Shown: positions 33,015-44,963 of the stretch, piece after piece
How the letters are laid out: every line of letters begins with the position of its first letter
Position numbering within the stretch: the first letter of the stretch is position 1
DNA from: Cytidiella melzeri
Lineage: Eukaryota; Basidiomycota; Agaricomycetes; Polyporales; Irpicaceae
DNA: 64,000 nucleotides
Direction of reading: 5' to 3'
NCBI GenBank assembly: GCA_022592445.1
Contig: JABYQR010000008.1
Span: 186,001 to 250,000, forward strand
Position numbers and translations under genes: made by a program
Notes under the pieces: model-generated
What the model was told of the DNA's origin: nothing
Databases searched by the model: none
The model's input: the letters and a program-made list of their open reading frames with translations, nothing else

Positions 33015-34651
33015 ATGTTCAGCCCCAAGGCACTCGGCTCCCTACTTGCCCTCTCACTTTTTGGCTTTGCCACAGTACAGACGGTTTGCCACATCTTCTC
33101 GTCAAATAACAGACAGACATTGGCTGACATTCTCATCTTGTAGACAGCCAGCCCTACTCGTCGGACGACCACCGTGACACCTAGCGTTATTCCCGTTCCT
33201 CTTCCTCGTCTGGGAGGCGTCAACACTGCAGGGTATGATTTCGGTGAGGTACGTGTATCGCCGTCATATTGTACCTTATCCAAATAGATGCAATGACATG
33301 CATATGTCCTGTCAGAACACGGATGGCACGTTCAGCGGTAACGGCGTCGATCCCCCGACGAGCCAATACGCGCACTTTACACCTCAGCGCGTTAATCTGT
33401 ATCGTGTCCGTGCGTACTGTTGTTATCATCTCTCTGCCGCGTCTTGCTGAACGCGATTATAGCATTTGGTAACCCAAGCTCGTCTATGTGGAGGAGGACT
33501 TTCTCTGAATCATCTTCAATGTAGCCTGGCAGTTGATGACACCTACCCTCGGTGGGCCCATCGACCCAGTCTTCTTCGCGCGCTACAACGCTACCGTACA
33601 AGCAGCCCTTAGTACGGGACCAAACGTGTGGGTCATCGCTGATGTCGTACGCACCCATTTCATTCGCTTGGACCATCCCACACTGACAAGGAACACGTGA
33701 AGCACAACTACGCACGATGGAACAACACGATTATTGGTCAAGGAGGTCCCACCAATGACGAATTCATTAGCCTCTGGACGCAGCTCTCGGAGAAGTTTTT
33801 CAACGAGCCACGAATCATATTCGGTCTCATGAACGAGCCGCACGACTTGAACTCCGTTGCGACCTGGGTAGACACTGTTCAGCAAACTGTCAACGCCATT
33901 CGCAACTTTGGCGCGCCCAACTACTTGTTGCTTCCCGGAAGCAGCTGGTCGTCTGCTGAAGCGTTCCCCACCGAAGCGGGTCCTCTACTCGTCAACGTCA
34001 CAAACCCTTCAGGGGACAACGACAGGCTTATCTTCGATGGTTAGTGTATCAGGGGGTTTTGATCCACAGTCGCAGGTCACTGAACGGCTTCTCAGTTCAC
34101 AAATACTTGGACGTCGACAACAGCGGCCAACATGCAGACTGTGTCACTGTGAGTGCAGTCACAGTTTTTCCAAACCATACGTTAGTTGATCTCTCTTCAG
34201 AACAACGTCGATGTCCTCCAGACCCTCGTGGATTTCTTGAGGGAGAACGGCAACAGACAAGCGATCCTCAGCGAAACTGGTGGAGGGAACACCGATAGCT
34301 GCTACACGCTGTACGTTTTTTCATCCATACGGAGCACGTCTGAGGCTAATAGCCGGTCGTACATAGCTTTGAGGAAGAGCTCCGCTTTGTCAGGGACAGC
34401 TTCCCTGTCATGGCTGGTTACTCCGTGTAAGGATCACCGTTTCCTGCGAAAGTTAAATGCTCACGTGTTGCTGTTAGGTGGTCTGCCGGTGCATTCGACA
34501 CCACCTACGTTACTACAGTCACTCCATTTGCCAATGGAACGGACCAACCGATATGGATAAACGCTGGTAAGTTCATACATCCTAACTCAGCTGATGGGTA
34601 GAGTACTGACCACAAGTTTGATACCTTTCAGTCGTGCCCAACCTTCCGTGA
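33015..34651 (+). CDS. Secreted endo-beta-1,4-glucanase, glycoside hydrolase family 5 (subfamily 5 type)
   Basis: Signal peptide MFSPKALGSLLALSLFGFAT, then LGGVNTAGYDFGE, NTDGTFSGNGVDPPTSQYAH, WQLMTPTLGGPIDPVFFARY, HNYARWNNTIIGQGGPTNDE, IFGLMNEPHD (general acid/base Glu in NEP) and RQAILSETGGGNTDSC (nucleophile Glu in SETGGG). It ends WSAGAFDTTYVTTVTPFANG, then IWINAVVPNLP with TGA at 34649-34651. Many short introns. These enzymes cut internal bonds of cellulose outside the cell. No cellulose-binding module or linker is seen, so this is the catalytic-domain-only form. At the join before WQLMTP the usual Phe-Ala pair seems to be missing; the intron border there is uncertain. Confidence 0.9.
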
Positions 34652-34824
34652 GGGTGGCGGAAGAATGCTTCGGACAGTCAACGAGTTTTACGTAGATGAC
34701 TCTAGAAAAGGCAACCAGCAGCTTCGTGGCGCTAGGCGCACCAGGATAGTAGCGCAATTCTGGCAGTAGACCCGTAAAAGATGTGGCAGCTTGTGTTGAA
34801 GGGTCTTGTATACACACGATGCCT

Positions 34825-36402
34825 TCAGGTCTTCTCAAATGACATTAGTCGCCACAGCGAGACTCTGCAGTCCGTACTACCAGCAGCTAACCAGCGAGTC
34901 CGCTCTTCTTTCTCCGCTTCCGACATATCGTCTTCGAACTCTACACTATCTTGTGCCGCTGCCGCTGCCTCTTCTACTTCGACAGAGCGTGCAAAGACGA
35001 CGATTTGACAGCTCTTCTTGTGATAGTTGAGTGTGCCGAGAGGCTTCAGTGTTTTTGTAGAGTACAGACGAATTCTAGACATCAGAGGAGAGTTAGCGAT
35101 CATCAGGAGCTCATTTTCCGTGCACAGCGCGAAAGGAGCGTAGGAAGCTATCGCTCCAGCACCCGTGATGAGAGGGCATCTCATATTCCTCTGGCGATAT
35201 ACAACCATGTGCAAAGAGGTACGCACTTGCCATCCCAGCCGCCTACAGCACACACCCGGCCGTCGTCTCGGATCGCGATGGAAGCGTTGCCCGGATATTT
35301 TGTTCGATGCACACTACATGTTGTTGCAACAGTATCAGCGTTGCAGTTCTGTCAGATTTGATGATCAGCATGATGTCCCAGACCAGAGAATTTTCCAGTC
35401 TACATACAAGAATATCGTACCGGCATATGAGATGGTCCGCTGACACTGTCAAGGCAAGCTGATTGTTTCTGGATACTGCCATCCCCATGACTATGGCATT
35501 TATCTCAGGTGCCGCCGGCTAGGAAAAGGAAACACGCGACACTCACCGGATTCTACATGTAACTTTGCATTCCAGAGCAAGTCCCACCCAACCCCCTCAA
35601 CCGACTTCGGTTTATCCTTCTTTGTATACCCCCACATCATGACGCTCCCATTCTCGTAGCCACACAGCAACCTCAGCTGATTTTGGTCCGAAGTGTTCAA
35701 GTGCTGAGCTTCGAAGAGGTGCATGCACATGATGATGCCTATGGGATTTATCCCCCGACCATCTGTAAGCTCCGGCATGCTCGCTTTCCCAATCGCAGCG
35801 TGAAGACGGTAGCGAGAGGGAAGCTCCCACACGTCTGCCTACCGCTATGTCACGTCGAGGACCCATGCAGCCGGCAATATGTACTCACCAAGTGCGATTC
35901 GACGAGGTTCGGGACAGCAATCAGTGCCCGCGCTACATCTTTATGCTCTGACTCTCGTGGGAGAGGCATGAGCGAGAAACGACAGTAATTCAGCGCGTTG
36001 ACGTCCATCGAATAGTGCAGCCTAGGCGTTGACGTCCCAGGTGTTGGTGCGGACTCTCCGAGGATTCCGTCCGATTCTTGTGCTGCCCAAGCCCACACAT
36101 GAAGTTTGTTGTCTCTTCCATGCCTGCCACAGAGGGATACAGAATGAGAGAGTGTCTTCAGAGCCTTGATAGCTTTACGGAGCGTACGTTATGACCCAAC
36201 TCTCCCATTCCTGTACGCCCAAAATGCTATCCGTGTGTGCTTGCCATTGCGCCAAAGGACGTAACGAACGTGTGGAGGTGACAACGATGTTTCCGTTCGC
36301 GTCTGCAGAGTACAGTCGCTCATTGTCGGATGAAAAATGTACGCAGTTGATGGGAGAGAGGTGGGTGCGGAGTAGATGTGAAGGTGTGGGAGGAGAGGTC
36401 AT
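34825..36402 (-). CDS. ASA1: ASTRA-associated protein 1, WD40 repeat protein
   Basis: Starts MTSPPTPSHLLRTHLSPINC, then VHFSSDNERLYSADANGNIV (first WD repeat), WQAHTDSILGVQEW, GRDNKLHVWAWA, DVNALNYCRFSLMP, LRLLCGYENGSVMMW, VMGMAVSRNNQLALTVSADH, CAVGGWDGK and, after an intron, RLYSTKTLKPLGTLNYHKKS. It ends STDCRVSLWRLMSFEKT at 34825. The GRDNKLHVW and GGWDGK...LGTL-x-YHK motifs are characteristic of Asa1, a subunit of the ASTRA (Tra1-Tel2-Tti) complex that supports PIKK assembly in yeast. A seven-bladed propeller is expected. A charged insertion (VEFEDDMSEAEKEERTR) lies before the last blade. Exons are separated by about five short introns. Tail-to-tail with the endoglucanase, 173 bp apart. 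Confidence 0.88.
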
Positions 36403-38276
36403 GAGTAGATGTTATAGTACATGGTACAAGTGAACTCGGACATTCGCTGCGACGACTGGAACGTCAAGCTTTCAAGTCGGAGTGCTACTGTGTGGTTAGG
36501 GTTCGATTTCAGAGTCAAATCGCTCAACGATATACATCTTTGTGGGTTTCCTTGATAAAATGAATGCGACAGATGTAGATGATTTAACAGCATAGTCTAC
36601 AACCCGTCGAAACCGCTCGTTGTATCACTCTATCGGCCATTTCTTCAACTCCGTTCAGCGAAACAGATTATCTCATTGAATGAGAATTTTCCGATAACCA
36701 GGAGAACGGGGGCATATTTTTCTCCTTGCCGACCAAGGGAAGAACCCTTAAGCTTGTTTGTATGTGCTGTCGACTGACATCTGAGGTCGAAGGTAGAAAA
36801 TGGTAATGAAGACCGTTCTCGTATCTCAGTCCTGACAGGAGGGAAGAAGGTAGTGGCTTTTAGAACAGCGGCATAATGCTCACCATGATGGATGTACTCG
36901 TCGCCGTAAACGTACCGGTCATGTCTCACGACATGGGGAGACAGGACGAATACAAACCGAGTGGCGAAACGAATCGAAGAGATATAGAAAAGGCTCAAAG
37001 ACAAGTTGAAGGATACGGTGAACCAACCGAGAACCGCAAAGGTTCGGACTCCTGAGTAGCCAAAGAGGCACGATGAACGACTATGCAAAGACAGTGGGCG
37101 ACGACGAAAAGATGATGGCTCCGAGGTCTCAAAAATAGAAACGGCTTGCGGAAGCATTTATTCGGCTAAACATGGCTGTCAGCCGACAATGAGACGCAAA
37201 CAAGCGGAGGTGCTTACCGACAGTCAATGGACGGCGACAGGGAAGAGACAATGTATCCGAGACTCAACCCGACGATGAGAAGATGAGGATGGAGAAGATG
37301 GTTGCTAAAGCCAGACTAGTCAGCATCCACGCTCATATGCCAATAGCGACAGTATCAACGCTCACCGACGATTCAATAGCAGTGGAACCACTAGAAAAAC
37401 TGAAGGTGGTTGCTTCAGATACACTGTGCTTGGGGCCTTGGAAGTTCAATGCGGATAAACCAGGCGACCTTGCACACATATTTTGAAGCAAAGTCCACTT
37501 CATGTTGCAGTTACCTATGGCCCCAAAGGTACCAACTAGGTGGAGTTGGGAAGGTGTGCACATGTTGGATTTGGCAATCTGATCGGCTCAGCAGGCAAAC
37601 AGCGATGTGCTGCAGATCCTGGGGTGCTTCGATGACAGCCGAGGTGAGGCTGTAGAGTCCTGCGGGGTTTGACTCAAAATGGCTGACGACGACGATGGCG
37701 TCGCAATGAGTGTCGACATGTCACTAGCCTCGACAAGAGAAGAGTGAAGCTAGACATCAGAGAGGACGGATACATTTTGTAGAGCTCACTTGCTGCTGAA
37801 GGCTCAAGCCAGTCAAAGAGGAGGGTCATGATGGTAGGAAAGAGGGACCGGTCTGAGTATCTAAAGACAATTGTAAAGTCCCACTTACAGCTGTACAACG
37901 AAGGGGATGACAAGAAGCGGAAAGCTGACTGTCAGCTGCAGCACTTGGAGGCTGGTGCGGGTGGCTTCATCAGTCACGACCGAAATGTATCACGCACCTT
38001 CCACCGTCCTCAACACTTCGCAAACCAAGCAAAGCTCTGCGGAGATATGTCGAGGTAAATCGTAATTTTTCAGAGCTTGAGACCACGCTGAGTGTCTAAG
38101 ATGTAACGTGCTGCCATAAAGCCACTGGCAACCAGCGGCCCAAGATCTGCTAAAGCAAAACCATGAAGCCTATTAGCAACTACTGAGCTGCAACACGAAA
38201 CAATGCTCAGAACAAACAAAACCTCACCAAACACAACTTCAACCGAAAGACGCACCACATAATCCCTCCCACCTCT
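36403..38276. other. 1.9-kb region without a secure gene; possible membrane-protein relic
   Basis: On the minus strand a 170-codon open frame (37157-36645) includes a hydrophobic stretch (VRTFAVLGWFTVSFNLSLSL) and downstream soluble sequence. Other open pieces with splice-like ends lie at 37674-37913 and 37333-37563. I could not join them to a known family. They may be a fast-evolving membrane-protein gene or decayed sequence. Confidence 0.3.
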
Positions 38277-38691
38277 CTACCAAACATTAAAGAAAATCTT
38301 CCACCACGGCCTCCCAATCCCCTGCGCACTCTTCTCCACCCCCTCCACCAACCGTTTATAATAAAGCGGCATCGACTTGGGGTTCAACGTGCTCTCCGAC
38401 AACGCATACTAAAATAAAATACAATAAAAGTAAACAAGACAGTCAATCCCCCAATCTGAACATTCCTCTACCTCACACAAGACTGAGGAAGAAGAGCCAC
38501 TGACTGACCTTCCTCTGAAACTCATTCTCCTCCAACGCCCTCGCTGCCCGCACCGCCTGAGGCGTCAGCTGCGGGTGCTCCGCGAGCGAATTCAAGAACG
38601 CCCCAAGTTGCAGATGCGGCCGGAAGGGGTCCACGGGCCAACGTTTTGCGATGTGGTGAAGCTGTTGACTGAGCTTGACGGTGCTGGCCAT
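38277..38691 (-). CDS. Mitochondrial complex III assembly factor, UQCC2/Cbp6-like
   Basis: Two exons joined in frame: MASTVKLSQQLHHIAKRWPV, DPFRPHLQLGAFLNSLAEHP, QAVRAARALEENEFQRK, then after an intron (GTCAGTCAG to TTTTAG) YALSESTLNPKSMPLYYKRL, VEGVEKSAQGIGRPWWKIFF and NVW, stop at 38277-38279. Length is about 92 aa. The pattern, a helix with a W-P-x-D motif, a leucine-rich L-x-x-F-L segment and a K-Y-x-L/P start to the second half, resembles UQCC2 (MNF1) and yeast Cbp6, which bind newly made cytochrome b in the mitochondrion. The match is by pattern only, so the name is tentative. Confidence 0.6.
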
Positions 38692-39161
38692 CTCTGTGAT
38701 GAGTAAAACAGAGGCCGACGCCGCGGTCACTAGTTTAAGGGATCACCGTGACGAAGATGCGTGACGTAACGCGCCGTCGCTGTCACAAATTGTGGCCAGC
38801 AAAAAAGTGCTCATGAACATCACAATTCAGCATTTCTTCATAATCTGAACCGGAAAGGTATGATTGATACGTGTTTGCGTAGAAACGACGAGCAGGAACA
38901 ATGCGATCCAAGTACGCGTACGTGTTTGATTGGTATGACAAGATATGATACAAACAACGCAAAAATCAAGTAGATGAGAGGAGCTTTGGGATGGTGAATG
39001 AGGTGGTGGAAAGCACGTATACATTGTACATGATTGATTTTCTTCGTCTTGACCGGGCAGTGTCCCGGAAGTCTCATCTATACAGCAAAATAGATATGAG
39101 GCCCTTATTACTATGTTTCTCGCCCTGTCGACCCGCCGATTCATGAGAAGAGGAGGAGACC
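38692..39161. other. Intergenic region (promoter of UQCC2-like gene, terminator side of TPS1)
   Basis: No gene recognised. AT-rich stretches fit the 3' UTR of TPS1 reading leftwards. Confidence 0.45.
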
Positions 39162-41281
39162 CTACGTGCTTGCGTTGACAGGGGGGCTGAGCAGTACACT
39201 GCCGTTAATGACGTCGCTACCCTTCGAGTCCTCCTTCTTGATCTTCAATGAGGCCTGGCCGTCGCTGAGGTCACTTCCGAGATCCTCGATATAAGGAATC
39301 TTGGTCATTTCACGGACGAACGACGTGCCCCAGAACGCTGCGGAGTACTTGGTAACGTACTACAGAACCATAAACAAATGGCCGTAATGTGAGCGACGGG
39401 CATACATGCATACCTTGAACAGCTTCTTGTGGTTGTCCGCGCGAGTGTCTGGGCTCATGGTGACGGCTTCGAAGATCGCGTCTGCAACTTGTTGCGAGTC
39501 CCAAGGGTTGACAACGATAGATCCGTTCAAGCTCTGAGCTGCTCCAGCAAATTCCGAGAGGATCATCACACCCTGTTTCTCCTGCTGGCAAGCGATGTAC
39601 TCGTACGAGACCTATAAACATGCTGAACATACTGATGAAGCAGATTTGAGCCAAAAGCTCTTACCAGATTCATACCATCCCTCGTACTGCTGACCAAGCA
39701 GACATCGCTAACAGCGTACAATGCGCAGAGTTCGTCGAACGGCAAACTCTTGTGCATGAAATGAATCGGCATGAAGTCGACTGTACCAAACCTGCCGTTA
39801 ATACGACCAACAAGCTCGTTGACAGTCGCGCGTAAATTTTGGTACTCTTCGACGTCTTGCCTCGAAGGCACAGCTAGTTGCACCAGTACCACCTGTTTGA
39901 TCAGATGGTAAGGAATCTCCAAGCGCAAATCTCGGATAGAAGCCTACTTTGCCAATCCACTCGGGGTGTTGACTCAAAAAGAGCTCCAAAGCGTGCAGCT
40001 TTTGTGGAACACCCTTGATGTAATCCAACCGATCTACACCAACGATGACCTTGACGCCACCGAAACGCGTCTCGAGTTGCTTAATTCGGTTCTTCACTGT
40101 CTCCTTGGCAAGATTCTTTTCCAACTTATTAGCGCTTGATTCGTGCAAGAAATATCGTAACACACCTCGATGAAAGATGATGGGTCGATACCGATGGGGA
40201 ACGTTCCAACGTGAGCGAGGCGACCAGCGAACTCGACACCATTCGGCATTGTCGGCAATGAAAGGATACGTGTACATGACGAGAGGAAGTGACGGGCATA
40301 GTCGTACGTGTGGAAGCCAATCAGGTCAGAGTACAGCGTTCCCAGCAAGATCTCTCGTCGTACCGGGAGAATACTGTTGATCAATCAGCATAAACGTCTA
40401 TGAAGTGGAGACTTGATAGCGCAGCGACGCGCACGTCGATGTATTTCACTGTTCAAACGACTCAGACTGCCCGTAGCTATTGCCGAGAGCAATGTAACAA
40501 AAGGAGGGACGAAGATCCAACGAGACGCGCTCGGACTGGCGGACCGATGATGCAAGGTCCTCGATCCCAAAGCCAGAACAGAAGTGTGGGTCAAACAAGA
40601 GAAAACTCACCGGTAGATCTCGCTAGAGGGGAACGGTGTATGCAAGAAGAAGCCGATCTTCACCCTCGGGATTTTTGGCGGTGTCACGTCTTCGCTCTCG
40701 ATGCCCTCTAAGATCCTTTCGATGTCGGCTGCCTGCATGCCCTTGACGGGCTTGACACCGTCGTTGAGTGTTCTGAGCATCATCGGAAGCAGCATAAGGT
40801 GGTAATCTTGTACCCAGACCATGGAGCCGGGACTGAGCTGCTTCATGATAGCCTCTGCGAAGGCGTAGTTGGCTTGGCGGTACGCCTGCCAGTTCTCCTC
40901 CTCAAAGTTCATTTCACCGGGGTGGTAATGGAAAAGTGGCCATAGGATAGAGTTGGAGAAACCGTTGTAGTGGCGATCTGCGACGTCGTCGTCGAGGTAG
41001 ACTGCCTGACAGGAGTACTCCTCCATGAGACGCTTGTCGACTATAGGACGATCCTTTGGGGGGATGAAGAAGCCTGGCCAGCCGATCCATGTGAAGGTCA
41101 TGGATTTTTTGCAGCCTGAGAGGGCGGAGACGAGTCCACCAGAGGACATCTTGAAGTGGTACTCGCCTTTGGCATCTTTGCTGATGGTGATGGGCAATCG
41201 GTTCGAGACGACGATGAGATGGGCCTGGTTGTCTCCGAGGGAGAGATCGGTCGAGTCTGAGCGCGAGACTGCAACGGGCAT
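39162..41281 (-). CDS. TPS1: Alpha,alpha-trehalose-phosphate synthase (UDP-forming)
   Basis: Start at ATG 41281 (MPVAVSRSDST), then LIVVSNRLPITISKDAKGEY, FKMSSGGLVSALSG (the GG loop of GT20), WIGWPG, SNSILWPLFHYHPGEMNFEE, VWVQDYHLMLLPMMLR, KIGFFLHTPFPSSEIYR, RREILLGTLYSDLIGFHTYD, VGTFPIGIDPSSF, VIVGVDRLDYIKGVPQKLHA, DFMPIHFMHKSLPFDELCAL, VCLVSSTRDGMNLVSYEYIA and VNPWDSQQVADAIFEAVTMS. It ends in a charged tail, stop at 39162-39164. GT20 enzymes transfer glucose from UDP-glucose to glucose-6-phosphate in the cytosol; the product is dephosphorylated by Tps2. All catalytic motifs are present and no phosphatase domain is attached, as expected for Tps1. One intron (about 40380-40610) is unusually long for this region. 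Confidence 0.95.
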
Positions 41282-42704
41282 CGTGAGCAACTGCGTCGAG
41301 TACGACGAGGACGACGACGAGAGGATGAATGGGTGGGAGGTGGTGGTGGTGGGGAGTTGAGTCGACGAATACCGTGACGATAGTTTTACATTTTCATCGC
41401 TTTATGATGTCACATGTGTGCATCCCGAGAAGCGAGTCGTTTTCCGTTTTGGGCGATCACCTCCATCGCTCGTCCCGACTGCCATGCACGGTCCTCGTCC
41501 CATTGGCCGTGGGTCCTCTTCATCCGATGTTCTTCCTTCAGCGGGCAATCCTCCTGCGTTTGGCCGACATCCTTGTCGTAGAGATCGTCTTTGTTATTAC
41601 GTTTCAGCATCGAAATGTCGGGTTTTGCTCGCTATGCGGTCCGAACGCTTTCTCTTCGTACCACCGACGATCCAAACTCGTATGCTTTGTCGCTGATCAC
41701 ATCGTGCACTGATTAGATTATACTGGCCGTGATCTCCCGACGGTTCACAGCAAGTTAACAGACGAACAAGCTTTATCAATTTCAGGATTACAGTAAGCTT
41801 TCTCTAGCCCTACAGTCAGGTACGTCGTCTGGTGCATATGAAGACCGCTGCGATCATAATAGCAACCTTCTTTGAGCCTCTGAATTATCGGCTTAGGCAG
41901 CGCAGATTGACATAACTTTCGTCTCTTAACTGAAGACTGTCCTGGCCAGGTGAAACCCAAATACCATCAACACACTGAGAAAGCACAGATGTCTATGTTA
42001 TGTAACTGACCTCCTCGCTGATGCACCATTTATCCAGTCGACTTGCAGTTGTGAGTAGCCTTGCATCGCTATTGAATCCATTATCTCCTTCATACGCACC
42101 CTCATTTTTTGTATGCAGAACGCTCCGAGGCTCTCACTGGTGAGACTTTGGCTGTTCCAACTGCAGCTGCAAGCAGCTTTCTTGCGTAACAGGGTGCTCG
42201 CCGAGATCTATGCCGGGGCTGTATGGATTGCCGACGTCCGCACCCGAGATGTCGGTCAGGCGCATCAAGATGACGTTGCCTCTTACTTCATCGACGATCA
42301 AGCATCTGCAAGCTCGACTCGGACGCTATGCTGAAAAGACTAGCAGTACTATTCCAGTTATACGAGTCCCTACGCTCATCTTTTACGAGCCTCTTCACTG
42401 CCCTCGGCCGACTGGAATGCAACTCACGTACTGCGCATGGTTTCTATTCGGCCACGACGAGCCCGAAAGGAGCTAGCGCCGTTGCGAAGCGAGCTTCTAT
42501 CACCGCATCACACGCGTCCTTGACGCGGCGAATTACCGTATACGCAGCAAGTATAAAGTCAGGGTACTCGCCTACGCCCCATCCTTTTTTTCTCTTGCCC
42601 TTCTCTCAGAGGTCTCTCGACAACCGTCTCGCAACACTTCGGACTCACTCAGTCCCACCCACGCTCCTTGTCAATCCCACATTCGTTTCACCAACCAACA
42701 AAAG
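41282..42704. other. Intergenic region between TPS1 and secreted protein A
   Basis: Divergent promoters. A TATAAAG box at about 42551 serves the gene at 42705. Short open frames on both strands (for example 42113-42334) show no domain. Nothing else recognised in 1.4 kb. Confidence 0.45.
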
Positions 42705-43808
42705 ATGCTGTCCTTCGTACGCTTCACCCTCTTCGCCCTCTTTGCTACGACGGTACTCGCCATGCCCTCCGCTACCACCAAGCGCATGACCAACGGCGAG
42801 CGCATGGCTCGTGGTCTGCCTCCTATGCCGCCTCACCGTCGTGCCAGTGAGCTCTCTTTTCATCGCATTGGACATTACAACCTGTGCCCGAACTGACCTA
42901 CTCTTCTTAAGATGCTCTGTTGGCGCGTCAATCCCCCACGCCTCCCTCGCCCGGTCATGCTACTCCAGGCAACTTCCCCGGTAACCACCCCCGTTCGTGC
43001 CAACCTCGTGACGGCATCATTGAGGTCATCTCGGCCTCTGACCAGTCACTTCTCGGGTACATCAAGAACACTCACTCTGGTAACGGTACATACGGTCTTT
43101 GCTCGGACTCTAGTGATGCCCTCAAGGTACACGCCAACTGCGACAATGATTGGTTCGACGTTCCCATTACCGTAAGTCGCAAATGCCATAGCTTTGAGGA
43201 CATTCGAGAATTGACGCGCGTTTCTGGTCTCATGCAGAATGGAGACAGGCCTGGGGGATGCGACCATCTCGGTGGGTTCGGTGGTGTCAACAGTGCTGGT
43301 CTCGATTTCGTCCCTGGTAACTCTTACCACGCGTGCTTGTCTGGTGTCGCCCAAAGTGAGCCATTATTCATTTCACCTTCACGTATATTCAACTGAATTA
43401 ATCGTGATACTAGCTGCCATTGGTTCTTTTGCTACAATGGTCACGAGCATCTTCAGCTCGCTCACCGGCATTTCCACCTTTTCACAAAGCGCCATGTGGA
43501 GTCTCGACGACACGACGAACATCTTCACCGTTGGCTGGGTTAACCACGATCACAGTATGTCTTCTTCAAGTGCTTTCGTCAGGCTTGCAGTGCTAACAGG
43601 AGAGTACAGCTCGTGCCCCAACCTTCATCTCCTATGTCGCGGAGTCCGATACCCTCTACTTCACCGGAGACCTTGCTGAGTTTGCTAGCTTCATCGCCCC
43701 ACAGGTGTCCGTTGAAGTTGTACGTTCCCTTCCTGTTTTGTTCATCTGCTTCCCGTTACTAAATCCTGTCGACCTGTCTTGTAGAACTTCAGACTCGCCA
43801 GCAACTAA
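42705..43808 (+). CDS. Secreted protein A with TN-x-x-R-x-ARGLP motif (paralogue of B)
   Basis: Six exons join in frame. Signal peptide MLSFVRFTLFALFATTVLA, then TTKRMTNGERMARGLPPMPP and HRRA. The mature part is Pro-rich (RQSPTPPSPGHATPGNFPGN), followed by DGIIEVISASDQSLLGYIKN, GLCSDSSDALKVHANCDNDW, GFGGVNSAGLDFVPGNSYHA, AMWSLDDTTNIFTVGWVNHD, ESDTLYFTGDLAEFASFIAP and the end VEVNFRLASN. The KRMTN-x-ERMARGLPP segment is a recurrent element behind the signal peptide of agaricomycete secreted proteins; its dibasic ends suggest Kex2-type cleavage, which is inference. The C-terminal half has the beta-rich look of a lectin-like fold, but I cannot name it. Probably extracellular. Confidence 0.75.
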
Positions 43809-44963
43809 GCTTGGTCTTTTTTTCTTCGTGATGCACTCCCTCTACTGCTTACTCCTACGTGTTCTCACCGCTATATGCGCTGTGAACTGAGCGGTCTTGC
43901 TAGTCTACATTAGTCATACCATCCGAATGTTCCTTTAATCACTCGTTTATTGACCTTCTTGATACCCTAACGGTGTGTCATCGTTGCCCATGAAGGAAAA
44001 TGACTCGATAAGCCGGGCTGACATGCAAGGTGCTCTTTAGCTATATACCAGAGATTTGGCTTTGCGTGAGTTACTTTGATTGTGGTACCTTGTAGGTCCT
44101 CCACTGACATGCGTTTATATATATACGCTCGACCTCACGGTCAATCGAAGCCTGTCATGATCGATGCATGATCTGCCAAACAACGTTAACCAACACCCTC
44201 GATGTCTTGCACTGATTACCTTCTCGGGACGGACATGTCCTGACGATCGAGATCTCCTTTGTACACCTGCCATCATGCATCATGGCTCGCAGGCACAGGT
44301 GCAGTTCAGCCCTTCGGTGCTCGACAGATGGCATGCAGCCATGCTAACCCAGTTTTGCGTGAGGTGAATCTTTGAGTGCATCCCAGTTGTCTTGTTCTCT
44401 CTCCGTCCTGCCTCTCGGGGCCAATTGCAACCACATAGAGAGCAAATAAACATCTAGTTTTCAACTCCTACTACGATATCTCCATTGACTCCGTTAATCT
44501 CTGTATCCTGCGCCGTCAATGGCGTTTCCCTGTCTCTATAGAGTTTTGCTGTTGCTCAAAAGTCTGCTCGATCGAGACGTATTTGCTTCGTCACGACGGA
44601 GCAGTGCTGTTTTTGTACGGTACGTGTTACCACGCGACGTGCTGGAGTCAACCCCGACTCTGGAAATATGCGAGTTATCAGTAGGGCGAAGTAGATGAGC
44701 GTAATACGGTAGTGTCACTCAGGCTGTGCGGACGAATAAACACCATCGCGGCTCGGCAGGCACAGGTACAAAATCCAGCCCTTCAAAATTTGCATGCAGC
44801 CATGCTAATCCGATTGCAAATGAGCAACGGATAAGTCACCGCTGTCTCCCTCTCCCTCTCTCTTTCTCTCTCTCTCTCTCTCTTCCGCCTCTCGTCGAGC
44901 TCCTACCACCTTCTCTCACAGGCTTGCTTTCTTCTGTCGCCCTGTTCAGGACGACCACAAAAA
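43809..44963. other. Intergenic region, promoter of secreted protein B
   Basis: No gene recognised in 1.15 kb. A TATATATAT run lies at about 44118. A CT-dinucleotide tract (44860-44885) lies about 80-100 bp before the next ATG, a common core-promoter feature in basidiomycetes. Confidence 0.5.
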
